Shown here piece by piece: positions 45,115 through 54,465 of a stretch of 64,000 nt of DNA (positions within the stretch are counted from its first letter, which is position 1; every line of letters begins with the position of its first letter). Made by a program: the position numbers and the translations under genes. Source of the stretch: Beijerinckiaceae bacterium (GTDB lineage: Bacteria; Pseudomonadota; Alphaproteobacteria; Rhizobiales; Beijerinckiaceae); the NCBI GenBank assembly GCA_030684835.1, contig JAUXWZ010000157.1, positions 1 to 64,000 of the forward strand, read 5' to 3'. The notes beneath the pieces were generated by a model. The model ran no database searches. It saw only the letters and a list, made by a program, of their open reading frames with translations, and was not told where the DNA came from.

Positions 45115-45831
45115 ATGATCGAAGTGTACTTTTGGCCCACACCCAATGGGCACAAGATCACGATCTTCCTCGAGGAGGCGGGCATCGAGTACAGGGTTGT
45201 GCCGGTGAACATCGCCAAGGGCGACCAGTTCAAACCGGACTTTCTCAAGATCGCGCCCAACAACCGCATGCCCGCGATCATCGACTACGCCCCCAAAGAT
45301 GGCGGTGCGCCCGTGAGCGTGTTCGAATCGGGCGCGATCCTGCTTTACCTTGCGGAGAAAAGCGGCCAGTTCATCCCCGGCGATATTCGCGGGCGTATGA
45401 AAGCGCTGGAATGGCTGTTCTGGCAGCTGGGCGGGCTTGGTCCCATCGCAGGACAGACCCACCACTTCAACGCTTATATCGAAGAGAAAATTCCCTACGC
45501 GATTTCGCGCTTCGTCAACGAGACAAACCGCCTTTATGGCGTGCTGGATCGCCAGCTGGCAGATAAGGATTTCATCGCCGGCGACTATTCCATCGCGGAC
45601 ATGGCCACCTATCCGTGGACGGTGTCCTTCGACCGGCAGGGCCAGAAGCTGGAAGACTTTCCCAATGTGCTGCGCTGGCACAACGCGATGAAGGCGCGGC
45701 CTGCCGTCATGGCGTCCTACACGAAGGGCGAGGCGTATCGGTCGCCCGACTACAAGATGTCGGAAGAGGACAAGAAGGTGCTGTTCGGCCAGACCGCGGC
45801 CAGCGTGAAGGCGGCGAGCAGTACGCCGTGA
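45115..45831 (+). CDS. yfcG: glutathione S-transferase, Nu class (YfcG-like)
   Basis: A protein of 238 residues. It starts IEVYFWPTPNGHKITIFLEEA, nearly the E. coli YfcG start, including Thr9 and Asn11 used for glutathione binding; PNNRMPAIIDY and ESGAILLYLAEKSG follow, then an all-helical domain. YfcG-type enzymes bind two glutathiones and show disulfide-bond reductase activity. It stands alone on its strand; GST genes near aromatic clusters can also take part in ring-fission product conversion. Confidence 0.9.
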   Translation: MIEVYFWPTPNGHKITIFLEEAGIEYRVVPVNIAKGDQFKPDFLKIAPNNRMPAIIDYAPKDGGAPVSVFESGAILLYLAEKSGQFIPGDIRGRMKALEWLFWQLGGLGPIAGQTHHFNAYIEEKIPYAISRFVNETNRLYGVLDRQLADKDFIAGDYSIADMATYPWTVSFDRQGQKLEDFPNVLRWHNAMKARPAVMASYTKGEAYRSPDYKMSEEDKKVLFGQTAASVKAASSTP

Positions 45832-45891
45832 GTCACGTGCGTCATCGTCTGACCGTCGTCGATTGCGCTTTCTGAAGCGCGCGGCGGCGCA

Positions 45892-46461
45892 TCAGGTTTG
45901 AACGTAATTCATATAACCGAGCAAATATGCCGCTTCATACGTGATGGCGCCCGCGATCAGCAGTGGAAACGGATGCATCTGCCGTTTCCACGTGAGCGCG
46001 CCCGCGACACCCACCATTACGGCTCCCGTGAGAAGATCCCCACCACTCAGTTGAAATAGCGCCAACACGCCCGCCATAATCAGGCCGGCGGCGACAGGCG
46101 TTAGTCCACGCTCCACCGCCGTATGCCAGGGCTTGCCCTTGTGCGTAGCCCACACACGGCTGACGCCGTAACACAACATTGATGATGGCAGGTAGAGCGC
46201 AACCATTGCGACAAGCGCGCCCAGCAGCCCCGCAACCTTGAAAGCGATGAGCGCGCCCAGCAACGAACTGGGGCCCGGCGTGAAACGGCAAATGGCGAAA
46301 AGATCGAGAAACTCGCGGCCCGTGATCCACTGACGCAGATCGACAACCTCGTGTTGCAGCGGGGCGTAAATGGCGGTCGCGCCGCCGATCGACGCAATGG
46401 ACAGCGGCGCCAGAATAATCGCGATGGAGATCAGCAGGCTGAGGGAGGTTTCCTCACGCAT
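45892..46461 (-). CDS. chromate transporter, short-chain subunit (second half)
   Basis: A protein of 189 residues, one CHR domain with about six membrane segments. Typical pieces are YAPLQHEVVDLRQWITGREFLDLFAICRFTPGPSSLLGALIAFKVAG and GVSRVWATHKGKPWHTAVERGLTPVAAGLI. It overlaps the other half gene by 8 bases. Paired short-chain CHR proteins together form a chromate or sulfate transporter; long-chain ChrA has both halves in one protein. Confidence 0.9.
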   Translation of the reverse strand: MREETSLSLLISIAIILAPLSIASIGGATAIYAPLQHEVVDLRQWITGREFLDLFAICRFTPGPSSLLGALIAFKVAGLLGALVAMVALYLPSSMLCYGVSRVWATHKGKPWHTAVERGLTPVAAGLIMAGVLALFQLSGGDLLTGAVMVGVAGALTWKRQMHPFPLLIAGAITYEAAYLLGYMNYVQT

Positions 46462-47077
46462 CGGCGTCGCCCCCGCTCTTGACCTTACTCTTGACGCCCC
46501 ACGGCCAGGCGATCAGCACGCTCATCGGCACAGCAACCAGCACGACAGGCACCAGCGGCCACTTCATCACGCCAATGGCGAGAAAGACGCTGATCATCAC
46601 GACAACCGACAGCACGCCCCTGCCCGAAGTTCCCACCGCTATCACGCCCATGCGCAGAAGCATGCCGATTGCGGCAGCCGCAACGCCCGCCATCGCCGCA
46701 TGCAGCGCCGGTACGGCGAGGATGGCCTTGTAAGAGTACGCCGCCACCAGCATGAAGACGAAAGGCCCCGTCAGCATGCCTATGATCGCCACCGCGGCGC
46801 CGGACACGCCCAGAAGGTGTCGCCCCACATAGACCGCCATATTAGTGGAGTTCACGCCCGGCAGAATTTGCGACATGGCGACACCGGGAAGAAACTCCTC
46901 ATCCCGCATCCAGCCGCGCTTGATCACAATCTCCCTCTGAATCCATGGCATGAGACCGCCGCCAAAGCTGAAGAGGCCAATCCAGAAAAAGACGTTGTAG
47001 AGGGCTGTATAGGTGACAGGGATCTTGGCTTCGGCAGGCGCCGCGGATCCGGGCTGTGTGACTGGCGCCTCGCTCAT
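46454..47077 (-). CDS. chromate transporter, short-chain subunit (first half)
   Basis: About 207 residues from the ATG at 47077, one CHR domain: YNVFFWIGLFSFGGGLMPWIQREIV and FLPGVAMSQILPGVNSTNMAVYVG are hallmarks. In-frame ATGs at 47122 and 47089 are also possible; AAGGAG sits 12 bases before 47077, and none of the three has an ideal site. It is cotranscribed with the second half. The transported anion is unproven. Confidence 0.88.
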   Translation of the reverse strand: MSEAPVTQPGSAAPAEAKIPVTYTALYNVFFWIGLFSFGGGLMPWIQREIVIKRGWMRDEEFLPGVAMSQILPGVNSTNMAVYVGRHLLGVSGAAVAIIGMLTGPFVFMLVAAYSYKAILAVPALHAAMAGVAAAAIGMLLRMGVIAVGTSGRGVLSVVVMISVFLAIGVMKWPLVPVVLVAVPMSVLIAWPWGVKSKVKSGGDADA

Positions 47078-47274
47078 TCTTCCCGCCATCTCCTTCAGGC
47101 CGCGCAACAATCCTGTCAGCATAAAGCGGAAACAGGCGGCGCCAAACTAATTCGCTCAAATTTCGTTTGCGCGGCGCGCTACTCGCAGACAAACTGGGCG
47201 CAACCGGCGCCGGAACAGTTGCGATACACGCAAAACAAATGCGCTCGTAAAAAGAGTCGTTGAAGGGAGTGGAA

Positions 47275-48339
47275 ATGCCAAGCCGACGAAACTCGATTGG
47301 TCACATGAGCCGCCGCGCCTTTGGGGCAATGGTGGGAGGTTTTGCCGTCGTAGCCGCGTCAAACGCCCGCGCACAAAAGCTCGATGTTGTGAAAGTAGGC
47401 CTCACGAATGTCGCGACCGACATTGGCCTCTTCGTTGCTAACAAGCGCGGCTATTTCCGCGACGAAGGTCTCGACGTTCAGTTCACGACGTTCGACTCCG
47501 CCGCACGCATGATGGCTCCCTTCGCATCCGGCGAACTCGACGTGTCAGCTGGCGCGCCATCTGCCGGCTTCTTCAACGCAGTCGGACGCGGCATCGACAT
47601 GCGTATCGTCGCAGACAAGGTGTCGACGCCGCCAGGCAGGCCGAGCCAGACGCTTGTCGTGCGCAAGGCGCTCGTCGATTCAGGTCGCTTCAAGACGCTG
47701 GCGGACCTTAAGGGCCTCAAGTTCGCAAACACCGCGCCCGGCACCGCCGCATGGGGGACGATGTACCGTATTCTCGAACGCGCGGGCCTCAAGCCGTCCG
47801 ATGTTGATCTCGTCTCGCTCAGCTTCCCCCAACAAGTGATCGCGCTAGCCAACGGCGCCATCGACGTGGCTTTGCCAGCCGAGCCGATGACGACCGAAGC
47901 TGTCACGAAAGGCTACGGGGTCAAGGTCATCACCGATGACGAAGTGTTCCCCAACCACCAGATTGCGGTGATCTTCTATTCGGGAAAATTTGCAAACGAA
48001 CGCGCGCCGGCAGCGCGCAAGTTCATGAAGGCATTCCTGCGCGGCGTGCGCGATCACAACGATGGCCTCGACGAGAAAGGCATGTTCACGGGAGAGAAGG
48101 GTGAGGCCATCATCGCGATCCTGAACGAGTATACGTCGATCAAGAACCCGGCGTTTTATCGCAGCTTCCCGTTGGCCTTCTGCAATCCTGACGGAACAGT
48201 AAACGTCGAGAGCATCAAGCAGGATTTCGCAGCCTTCAAGGCCGCCGGTTTTATCACCAGCAACATCGATCCGATGAAAGGGATCGACTTGTCATTTCTT
48301 GAAGCGGCGCTAAAGGAACTTGGCCCCTACAAGAAATAA
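47275..48339 (+). CDS. NMT1/SsuA-like ABC substrate-binding protein with Tat-like signal
   Basis: A protein of 354 residues. The N-terminus carries a twin-arginine motif SRRAFGAM before a hydrophobic stretch that ends at SNARAQ, so export may use Tat. The rest is the NMT1-like PBP2 fold (VKVGLTNVATDIGLFVANKRGYFRDEGL). GGGAG lies before the ATG at 47275. No ATPase or permease gene is adjacent, so it is an orphan binding protein. Related proteins bind nitrate, taurine, pyrimidine precursors or aromatic acids. Confidence 0.85.
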   Translation: MPSRRNSIGHMSRRAFGAMVGGFAVVAASNARAQKLDVVKVGLTNVATDIGLFVANKRGYFRDEGLDVQFTTFDSAARMMAPFASGELDVSAGAPSAGFFNAVGRGIDMRIVADKVSTPPGRPSQTLVVRKALVDSGRFKTLADLKGLKFANTAPGTAAWGTMYRILERAGLKPSDVDLVSLSFPQQVIALANGAIDVALPAEPMTTEAVTKGYGVKVITDDEVFPNHQIAVIFYSGKFANERAPAARKFMKAFLRGVRDHNDGLDEKGMFTGEKGEAIIAILNEYTSIKNPAFYRSFPLAFCNPDGTVNVESIKQDFAAFKAAGFITSNIDPMKGIDLSFLEAALKELGPYKK

Positions 48340-48349
48340 CGCCAACGCC

Positions 48350-48381
48350 GCCTTCTTCTGCCCTGCGGCGCAGAAGAAGGC
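48350..48381. terminator. hairpin between convergent genes
   Basis: A 12-bp perfect stem (GCCTTCTTCTGC/GCAGAAGAAGGC) with an 8-base loop between the ends of the NMT1-like and Bug genes. No T-run, so it is a probable but non-canonical terminator for both. Confidence 0.5.
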
Positions 48382-48390
48382 TTCGCGATG

Positions 48391-49374
48391 TCAGTTCGCG
48401 AGCTTCACGTTCGCGACGCGGATGACTTCGCCCCAGAGCTTTGTTTCATTCTGAATGAATTTCAACGCCTCGGCGGGGGAGTTGGCGACGGGCGTTGCCG
48501 CCTGCTCCAGATACCTGCGTCGAACAACAGGATCATTGAGCGCGGCGACAATGTCCTTGTTGATTTTTGCGATGACATCATCAGGCGTTCCGTCCGGCGC
48601 GACGACCGCGAACCACGCAATCGCCGAGAAATCCGGCAAGCCTGCTTCCGACACCGTGGGGACATTTGGAATTTGCGACGCGCGCTCTTTTTGAGCGACA
48701 GCAAGGATCTTCATGTTGCCGCCCAGATGCTGCGGCAGCGAGGACGAGATATTGTCGAAGAACAAATCCACATGGCCTGCGACCAAATCGTTCAAGGCCG
48801 GCGCCGTGCCACGATACGGCACATGGTTAAACTTCACGCCAGCGCGGGACTCGAACATCGCGGCGGTGAGATGCGAGGTCGAACCGTTGCCCTGGTTGGC
48901 GGCGTTCAACTTGCCCGGATTGGCCTTCGCTTTCTCGATCAGCTCCTTCACGCTGTTCACGCCGAGTTTGTTGCTGACGCCGATCACATTCGGAGACGTC
49001 GCTAGAACCGTTATCGGCTTGAACTTCGTCGGATCAAAACCGAGCTTTGGATAAAGGTTCTGATTCACCGCCAGCGGCGGCGGCGGCGAGGACATGAGCG
49101 TGTAGCCGTCGGGCTTGGCCAGCGCGACATGCTCCGCGCCGATATTGCCGCCCGCACCTGTGCGATTTTCGATGATGATGGGCTGCTTCCAAATCGCACC
49201 CAGCACTTCGGCGACAATGCGCGGCAATACGTCGGCGGACCCGCCAGCAGGAAATGGCACGATGATGCGCACCGGCTGCTGCGGCCAGGCGCCTTGCGCC
49301 ACAGCGCCTAATGGCGAGAGGAGCGGAGCGCCCGCGACGGCGCCGAGCCCAATGGTGAATGTGCGTCTGTCCAT
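48391..49374 (-). CDS. Bug family (TctC-like) tricarboxylate transporter substrate-binding protein
   Basis: A protein of 327 residues. A signal peptide with DRRTFTIG (Arg pair, Tat-like) is followed by the Bug fold: VRIIVPFPAGGSADVLPRI, VENRTGAGGNIGAEHVA-like region and NHVPYRGTAPALNDLVAGHVDLFFD. GGAGGGG precedes the ATG. It is likely the binding partner of a TctAB permease in the window, though it is encoded with the gentisate pathway genes, so its ligand may be an aromatic acid. Confidence 0.92.
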   Translation of the reverse strand: MDRRTFTIGLGAVAGAPLLSPLGAVAQGAWPQQPVRIIVPFPAGGSADVLPRIVAEVLGAIWKQPIIIENRTGAGGNIGAEHVALAKPDGYTLMSSPPPPLAVNQNLYPKLGFDPTKFKPITVLATSPNVIGVSNKLGVNSVKELIEKAKANPGKLNAANQGNGSTSHLTAAMFESRAGVKFNHVPYRGTAPALNDLVAGHVDLFFDNISSSLPQHLGGNMKILAVAQKERASQIPNVPTVSEAGLPDFSAIAWFAVVAPDGTPDDVIAKINKDIVAALNDPVVRRRYLEQAATPVANSPAEALKFIQNETKLWGEVIRVANVKLAN

Positions 49375-49421
49375 GTTCCCCTCCTGCGACCTGATTTTAC
49401 AGGTTCTTTGTACAATACAAA

Positions 49422-50627
49422 CTAGACAAGTTGAATAATATCGCCCGCCTTCGTGCGCCCTTGCGCTCGATACTGGCCAATTTTTTCAATAAGCGGCGCA
49501 TCAGTCATCGTGTAAAGCACCGCGTCACCTGAGCTGCGGTTAACATGACGCCGCCACAGGAAATTCGGCACGACGAAAATGTCGTTTTCCTCCCAGTCGA
49601 AGGTCGTGTCGGCAAGCTCCGTTTGTCCCCTGCCCTGCATGACAACGAAAACGGTGCTCGCCGTCTCGCGCTTGTGCAGCGTTTCTTCGCCGGCGCGGAG
49701 CATCTGTGCGCCAAAGCCGATGGTGGAAAAAAGCGCAGAACCATCGACAGGATTGACGAGGTCCACCGTCACGCCCTCGTGCGGATCCCCTGTCTCACGC
49801 CGCAGCGCGTTAAGCGCGTCCATGATGTCCGCGCCGCGAAAATGAATGTGAGGCGTCGTGTTGATGCCAATGCCGCGCGTATGCTTCACGAAACGCGGCT
49901 TGATGCCGCCGCGTGAATAAAGCGCCTGTGTATAGCCCTCCGCGTGAATCTCTCCCTGACGCCGCACATTGCCCGTCGCGCCGGGCATGTCCTCATCGAG
50001 CCAGATCAGATCGAGAAACTCCAGCACGGGCCAGTCCAGCGTATCGATCCACATCACGGGGTCGCGCCCGTTGTTGCCGTGATCGTGCCATGTGCCGTTG
50101 GGCGTAAGAATGACGTCGCCGCGCGCTGCGGGGCAACGCTCGCCCTCAACATTGGTGTAGCCGCCGTTGGGCGAAAGGATTGTGCGGCTGGCGTTCGGGC
50201 TGTGCAGATGCGCGGGCGCGACATCGCCAGGATTGTAGATCGACACCGCGCAGCGCAATGCCGCTGCAATCTGAAGGCGCCCACCCAGCCCGGGATTAGT
50301 GAGAAGAAATTGCTGCCGGTCTGCAAATTCGATGGGCGGCACATCGGCGTTCGCGGCAATGCCTGCGATCTTGTGTAGGTAGGGAGAAATCTCGCTCCAC
50401 TTCCAAAGATGCGGCTTCGCCTTCATCTGCGCGGCCGCGACACGGCCCGCCGCCATGGCGCCTGTGGCCGAAAGCTCCGTCTCCTTGAACCATGGGCGCT
50501 GCGCGGGCGCGTTCGCCTGTGTGCGCAGCCAGATGTTCAGCGGCGCCGCTTCCACGTTCAGCGCTTCCATCATTTCCCGCGCTGCAGAAGCGAGCGGCGC
50601 GCGGGCGTGTGCGGGAGCCTGCGTCAT
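49422..50627 (-). CDS. gentisate 1,2-dioxygenase-like bicupin
   Basis: A protein of 401 residues with two cupin domains. Iron-site residues lie in APAHLHSPNASRTIL (two His) and TPNGTWHDHGN of the first cupin; the second cupin has TPHIHFRGAD. The pattern is that of gentisate/salicylate-type ring-cleavage dioxygenases, which open gentisate between C1 and C2 to maleylpyruvate. It follows a fumarylpyruvate-hydrolase-like gene by 9 bases, and a salicylate-5-hydroxylase-like enzyme is divergent. Other members use 1-hydroxy-2-naphthoate or substituted salicylates. Confidence 0.85.
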   Translation of the reverse strand: MTQAPAHARAPLASAAREMMEALNVEAAPLNIWLRTQANAPAQRPWFKETELSATGAMAAGRVAAAQMKAKPHLWKWSEISPYLHKIAGIAANADVPPIEFADRQQFLLTNPGLGGRLQIAAALRCAVSIYNPGDVAPAHLHSPNASRTILSPNGGYTNVEGERCPAARGDVILTPNGTWHDHGNNGRDPVMWIDTLDWPVLEFLDLIWLDEDMPGATGNVRRQGEIHAEGYTQALYSRGGIKPRFVKHTRGIGINTTPHIHFRGADIMDALNALRRETGDPHEGVTVDLVNPVDGSALFSTIGFGAQMLRAGEETLHKRETASTVFVVMQGRGQTELADTTFDWEENDIFVVPNFLWRRHVNRSSGDAVLYTMTDAPLIEKIGQYRAQGRTKAGDIIQLV

Positions 50628-50636
50628 AGCGTTTCC

Positions 50637-51485
50637 TCAAGCCTCGTCTGCGACGACATTGCGCAACACGCCAACGCCTTCGACTTCGATTTCCACAACG
50701 TCGCCAGCCTTGAGCCACTTGGGCGGGGTGAAACGGATGCCAGCGCCCGTCGGCGTGCCTGTGACGATCACGTCGCCTTGCTCAATGGTCGTGTAGGTGG
50801 AGATGTAGGCAATCAATTCCTCGAACGGGAAAATCATGTTCGCGGTCGTGTCGTCCTGCCGCACTTCCCCGTTGACGCGTGTCGTGATGCGCATGTCATG
50901 GGGGTCGCGAATGTCGTCCGGCGTTGTGACCCAGGGCCCGAAAGCGCCGGAGCGCTCGAAATTCTTGCCCGCCGTGACGTTGTAGACGCCGTGCTTCATC
51001 CAGTCGCGAACGGAGCCTTCGTTAAAGCAGGAATAGCCCGCGATGTAGCTTAAGCCCTCCGCCTTTGGAATGCGGCGGCCTCGCTTGCCCACGACGATGG
51101 CGATCTCGCCTTCGTAATCGAACTGGTCGGATTCCGGGGGCCGCATCAGCGCCTCACCATGCGCGGACTGAGCAAGCGGCGTGCGCATGAACAGACTGGG
51201 ATAGGCGGGCCTGCCGACGTCATGCTCGCCGGGGCGCGATGCGTAATTGATGCCCACGCAAATGATCTTGCCCGGCCTCGGGATGGGCTGCAGAAAACGC
51301 ACGTCGTCGAAGGCGATTTCCGCGCGTGCGTCTTGCGACAGAACCCGCGTCTGCGTGTGCGCGGCGCCCGCAAGGGCGCTCACAATGTCAGCGCCGCCAA
51401 GCCGCGGATTGAGATCGAACAAGCCATCCGGCAGCACGAGGCCAAAGCTCTCCTTGCCGGCGTGGACGTAACTGGCGAGCTTCAT
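50637..51485 (-). CDS. fumarylacetoacetate hydrolase family protein (fumarylpyruvate hydrolase-like)
   Basis: A protein of 282 residues. It has KIICVGINYASRPGEHD and the metal ligands around EGEIAIVVGKRGRRI, plus GYSCFNEGSVRDWM, all typical of the FAH C-terminal fold. In gentisate routes, this family splits fumarylpyruvate into fumarate and pyruvate (NagK). The ATG at 51485 is preferred over an upstream start because it begins at the family N-terminus MKLASY. It heads the operon with the gentisate dioxygenase-like gene. No maleylpyruvate isomerase was found, unless the GST at 45115 fills that step. Confidence 0.85.
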   Translation of the reverse strand: MKLASYVHAGKESFGLVLPDGLFDLNPRLGGADIVSALAGAAHTQTRVLSQDARAEIAFDDVRFLQPIPRPGKIICVGINYASRPGEHDVGRPAYPSLFMRTPLAQSAHGEALMRPPESDQFDYEGEIAIVVGKRGRRIPKAEGLSYIAGYSCFNEGSVRDWMKHGVYNVTAGKNFERSGAFGPWVTTPDDIRDPHDMRITTRVNGEVRQDDTTANMIFPFEELIAYISTYTTIEQGDVIVTGTPTGAGIRFTPPKWLKAGDVVEIEVEGVGVLRNVVADEA

Positions 51486-51692
51486 GCCTTGCGAGTCTCC
51501 CGGCGCGGTCGCTTCCATGCGCCCTGCGAACAAATTGCTGCGGCAAATGAGCCGGTTCGGCGCACAATTGTCAACAGCGGCGCCTTGGACCGCCGTCGCA
51601 TTGACTGCGGCGCGCTACACACGTTTATTCCCCCGCTGAGATAAGGGTCCGCGCGCTCCGGTCGCGCCGCAACAGACAGGACGGAACAGTCC

Positions 51693-52997
51693 ATGGAAAC
51701 AGCAGGCTCTCCCGCGAGCCCGGCGCCGGCGACGACGCAGCCTTCGTGGCTCGCGCATTGGCCGGAAAAACTCACGCGCGTGCCCTATTGGGCATTTCAG
51801 CGGCAAGATGTTTACGCTCTGGAGCAGGAGCGCATCTTTCGCGGGCCCGCATGGCATTACCTCTGCCTTGAGGCCGATACGCCAGAACCCGGCGACTGGC
51901 GCACGACCTTCGTCGGCGACGCGTCCGTCGTCGTCACGCGCAATGCGCAGGGCGAAATTCGCGCTTTTGAGAATCGCTGCTCGCATCGCGGCGCGCTAAT
52001 TTGCCTGGACGAGAAGGGCAAAGGCAAAAAGGATTTCTCCTGCGTCTATCACGCATGGACCTATGACCTCGACGGCACGCTAACGGGCGTCGCCTTTCAA
52101 AAAGGCGTCAAGGGCAAGGGCGGCATGGCGCCCGACTTCAAATTGTCAGACCACGGACCGCGCAAGCTGCGCGTGTCGACGATGCACGGTCTTGTGTTTG
52201 GCACATTCGCCCACGACGGCCCGTCTCTGGACGACTACCTCGGTGATGAAATCTCGCGCCGCATCGCGCGCGTGCTTGAAGGCCGCAAGCCGGTTGTTCT
52301 TGCGCGCTACACGCAGGCGCTGCCCAACAATTGGAAGCTTTACGTCGAGAACGTGAAAGACTCATATCACGCGAGCATCCTTCATCTGTTCTTCACAACG
52401 TTCGAGCTCAACCGCCTCTCGCAGAAGGGCGCTATCATCGTCGACGAAAGCGGCGGACACCACGTGAGCTATTCCGCGATAGACCGGAAGGAACGCACGG
52501 CGGGGCAAGAGTACGCCCAACAGAACATCCGCTCTGAAAGCCAGTATCGTCTGGCGGACCCTTCCCTCCTCTCGGGCTTTCAAGAATTCGACGACGATGT
52601 GACGTTGCAGATCCTCACGGTGTTCCCGACATTTGTATTGCAGCAGATCCAAAATTGCGTCGCCATCCGTCAGGTTGTGCCGCGCGGCGTGAACGAAAGC
52701 GATTTGCACTGGACCATTCTCGGTTTTGAGAGCGACACGCCCGAGCAACGCCTCGCACGCTTGAAACAGGCAAATCTGGTTGGACCTGCAGGCTTCATCT
52801 CGATGGAGGACGGCTGCGTGGGAGGCTTCGTGCAGCGCGGAATCGCAGGGGCGCCGGACCAGCGCGCAGTCATTGAAATGGGCGGCGCCATGGCCGAAAG
52901 CAGCGAAAGCCGCGTGACGGAAGCCTCTATACGCGGCTTCTGGAAAGCGTGGCGCGCACACATGGGCATCGCCAATCCGGCGCCGGCCGCGCCATGA
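51693..52997 (+). CDS. Rieske aromatic-ring hydroxylase, large subunit (NagG-like)
   Basis: A protein of 434 residues. The Rieske 2Fe-2S ligands are Cys96, His98, Cys117 and His120. The catalytic iron region [19 protein letters not shown] gives Asp223, His226 and His231. The alpha subunit layout and the neighbouring gentisate genes point to a salicylate 5-hydroxylase type (NagG), giving gentisate; anthranilate or related hydroxylases are alternatives. It overlaps its small subunit by ATGA. Ferredoxin and reductase genes are absent from the window. Confidence 0.87.
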   Translation: METAGSPASPAPATTQPSWLAHWPEKLTRVPYWAFQRQDVYALEQERIFRGPAWHYLCLEADTPEPGDWRTTFVGDASVVVTRNAQGEIRAFENRCSHRGALICLDEKGKGKKDFSCVYHAWTYDLDGTLTGVAFQKGVKGKGGMAPDFKLSDHGPRKLRVSTMHGLVFGTFAHDGPSLDDYLGDEISRRIARVLEGRKPVVLARYTQALPNNWKLYVENVKDSYHASILHLFFTTFELNRLSQKGAIIVDESGGHHVSYSAIDRKERTAGQEYAQQNIRSESQYRLADPSLLSGFQEFDDDVTLQILTVFPTFVLQQIQNCVAIRQVVPRGVNESDLHWTILGFESDTPEQRLARLKQANLVGPAGFISMEDGCVGGFVQRGIAGAPDQRAVIEMGGAMAESSESRVTEASIRGFWKAWRAHMGIANPAPAAP

Positions 52998-53488
52998 CCG
53001 GGAATACGCAGGCTCCCGATTTCCAGACGCTCTACTTCAAGATATCGCGCGCGCTCGCAGATTACGCGCGCTGCATCGATGACGACCGGCTCGAAGAATG
53101 GCCCTCATTCTTCGTCGAGGATTGCCTGTACAAGGTGACGACGGCCGACAATCATCGCGAAGGCCTTGAGGCCGGCGTCATCTTCGCAAACTCGCGCGGC
53201 ATGTTGAGCGATCGCATTTCGGCCCTGCGGCAGGCTAACATTTACGAGCGGCAAAGCTACCGGCACTTGATCGGTCCTCCCTCCATCCTCAGTTTCGACA
53301 GCGACGGCGTGCGCAGCGAATCCGCATTCATGGTGGCGCGGATCATGCGCGACGGAACGACGTCGCTCTTTGCGACGGGGCGCTATCTCGATTCCTGGCG
53401 CGATGCAGATGATGTCTTGCGTCTCAAAGAGCGTATCGTCGTCTGCGACTCTTCCCGTATCGATACATTGATGGCGATCCCCCTATGA
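52994..53488 (+). CDS. Rieske aromatic-ring hydroxylase, small subunit (NagH-like)
   Basis: A protein of 164 residues with the NTF2-like beta-subunit pattern: [25 protein letters not shown], then [20 protein letters not shown]. It supports the trimeric structure of the hydroxylase and has no cofactor. It begins in an ATGA overlap with the large subunit and ends in an ATGA overlap with the PdxA-like gene, so all three are translated together. Confidence 0.9.
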   Translation: MTGNTQAPDFQTLYFKISRALADYARCIDDDRLEEWPSFFVEDCLYKVTTADNHREGLEAGVIFANSRGMLSDRISALRQANIYERQSYRHLIGPPSILSFDSDGVRSESAFMVARIMRDGTTSLFATGRYLDSWRDADDVLRLKERIVVCDSSRIDTLMAIPL

Positions 53489-54465
53489 GCAGCTCGGACA
53501 AGATCATCGCAGTCGCGATTGGCGACCCTAACGGCATCGGACCGGAAATCGCAGTTAAGGCTGCAGCGCAGCTTTCAATTAGCGAAGGACCGCGCGCGCT
53601 TCTCGTCGGCGACCCACATGTAATCCGCCATTATGCGGCGATGGTCGCCCCCACTTTGGCGCTCAAGGAAGGAGATAGTCCGCAAGATGGCGCACTGACT
53701 TTTTACGCCGTGGAAAATATGCCGCGCGACCGGTTTTTCCCGGGCCGCGTCGACGCTGCAGCAGGCAAGGCGATGACGGAATACGTCGCAGCCTCCATGC
53801 GCCTTGTTCACGACAGCAAGGCCTACGCAATCGTCGGCTGCCCGCACAACGAAACCGCCGTGCATCAAGCCGGCATTCCGTTCTCCGGCTATCCGAGCCT
53901 CATCGCGCGCTTGTCGAACGTGCCCGAGGACAGCGTGTTCATGATGTTCATCGGCGGCGGCCTGCGGATCGTACACGCAACGCTGCACGAGCGGCTGGCT
54001 GACGGCCTTGCGCGACTGTCGACCGACCTAGTGGTCTCCGCGACGCTGGCCGCCGTCCATGCGCTGCAACACATGGGGATCGCGAAGCCAAAGATAGGCC
54101 TTTTCGGCATTAATCCGCACGCGGGCGAGAATGGCCTGTTCGGAGACGACGACCAGCACATCAACGTCCCCGCCGCCGCACGCCTGCTCGATCTTGGCGT
54201 CGATGTAGAAGGCCCCATTGGCGCGGATCTTCTGATCGGCCGTCGTGAGTTCGACGCCTTTGTTGCGATGTATCACGATCAGGGACACATCCCGGTGAAA
54301 CTGCTGGCGGGGCGCGTTGCGTCTGCGCTGTCGATTGGCGGCGGCGTCATTTTTTCGTCCACCGGACACGGCAGCGCTTTTGACATCGCCGGCAAGGGGA
54401 TCGCTGATCCCGAGGCGACGCTGCGCGCGATACGCATTGTGGCCGGCGCGCCTACCGCCCCTTGA
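53485..54465 (+). CDS. PdxA-like NAD-dependent dehydrogenase (4-hydroxythreonine-4-phosphate dehydrogenase family)
   Basis: A protein of 326 residues in the PdxA family: [19 protein letters not shown] at the start, [19 protein letters not shown] in the middle, [11 protein letters not shown] near the end. The region where PdxA usually has a metal His and Lys reads [12 protein letters not shown], a variation suggesting the catabolic PdxA2 branch and not vitamin B6 synthesis. Relatives in aromatic clusters dehydrogenate cis-diols or phosphorylated acids. It is cotranscribed with the Rieske hydroxylase and may act on its diol product. Confidence 0.83.
   Translation: MSSSDKIIAVAIGDPNGIGPEIAVKAAAQLSISEGPRALLVGDPHVIRHYAAMVAPTLALKEGDSPQDGALTFYAVENMPRDRFFPGRVDAAAGKAMTEYVAASMRLVHDSKAYAIVGCPHNETAVHQAGIPFSGYPSLIARLSNVPEDSVFMMFIGGGLRIVHATLHERLADGLARLSTDLVVSATLAAVHALQHMGIAKPKIGLFGINPHAGENGLFGDDDQHINVPAAARLLDLGVDVEGPIGADLLIGRREFDAFVAMYHDQGHIPVKLLAGRVASALSIGGGVIFSSTGHGSAFDIAGKGIADPEATLRAIRIVAGAPTAP

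Noticed and set aside
48388-49005. 205-codon rightward frame opposite the Bug gene
   Set aside because: Antisense to a well-supported binding protein; no family match.
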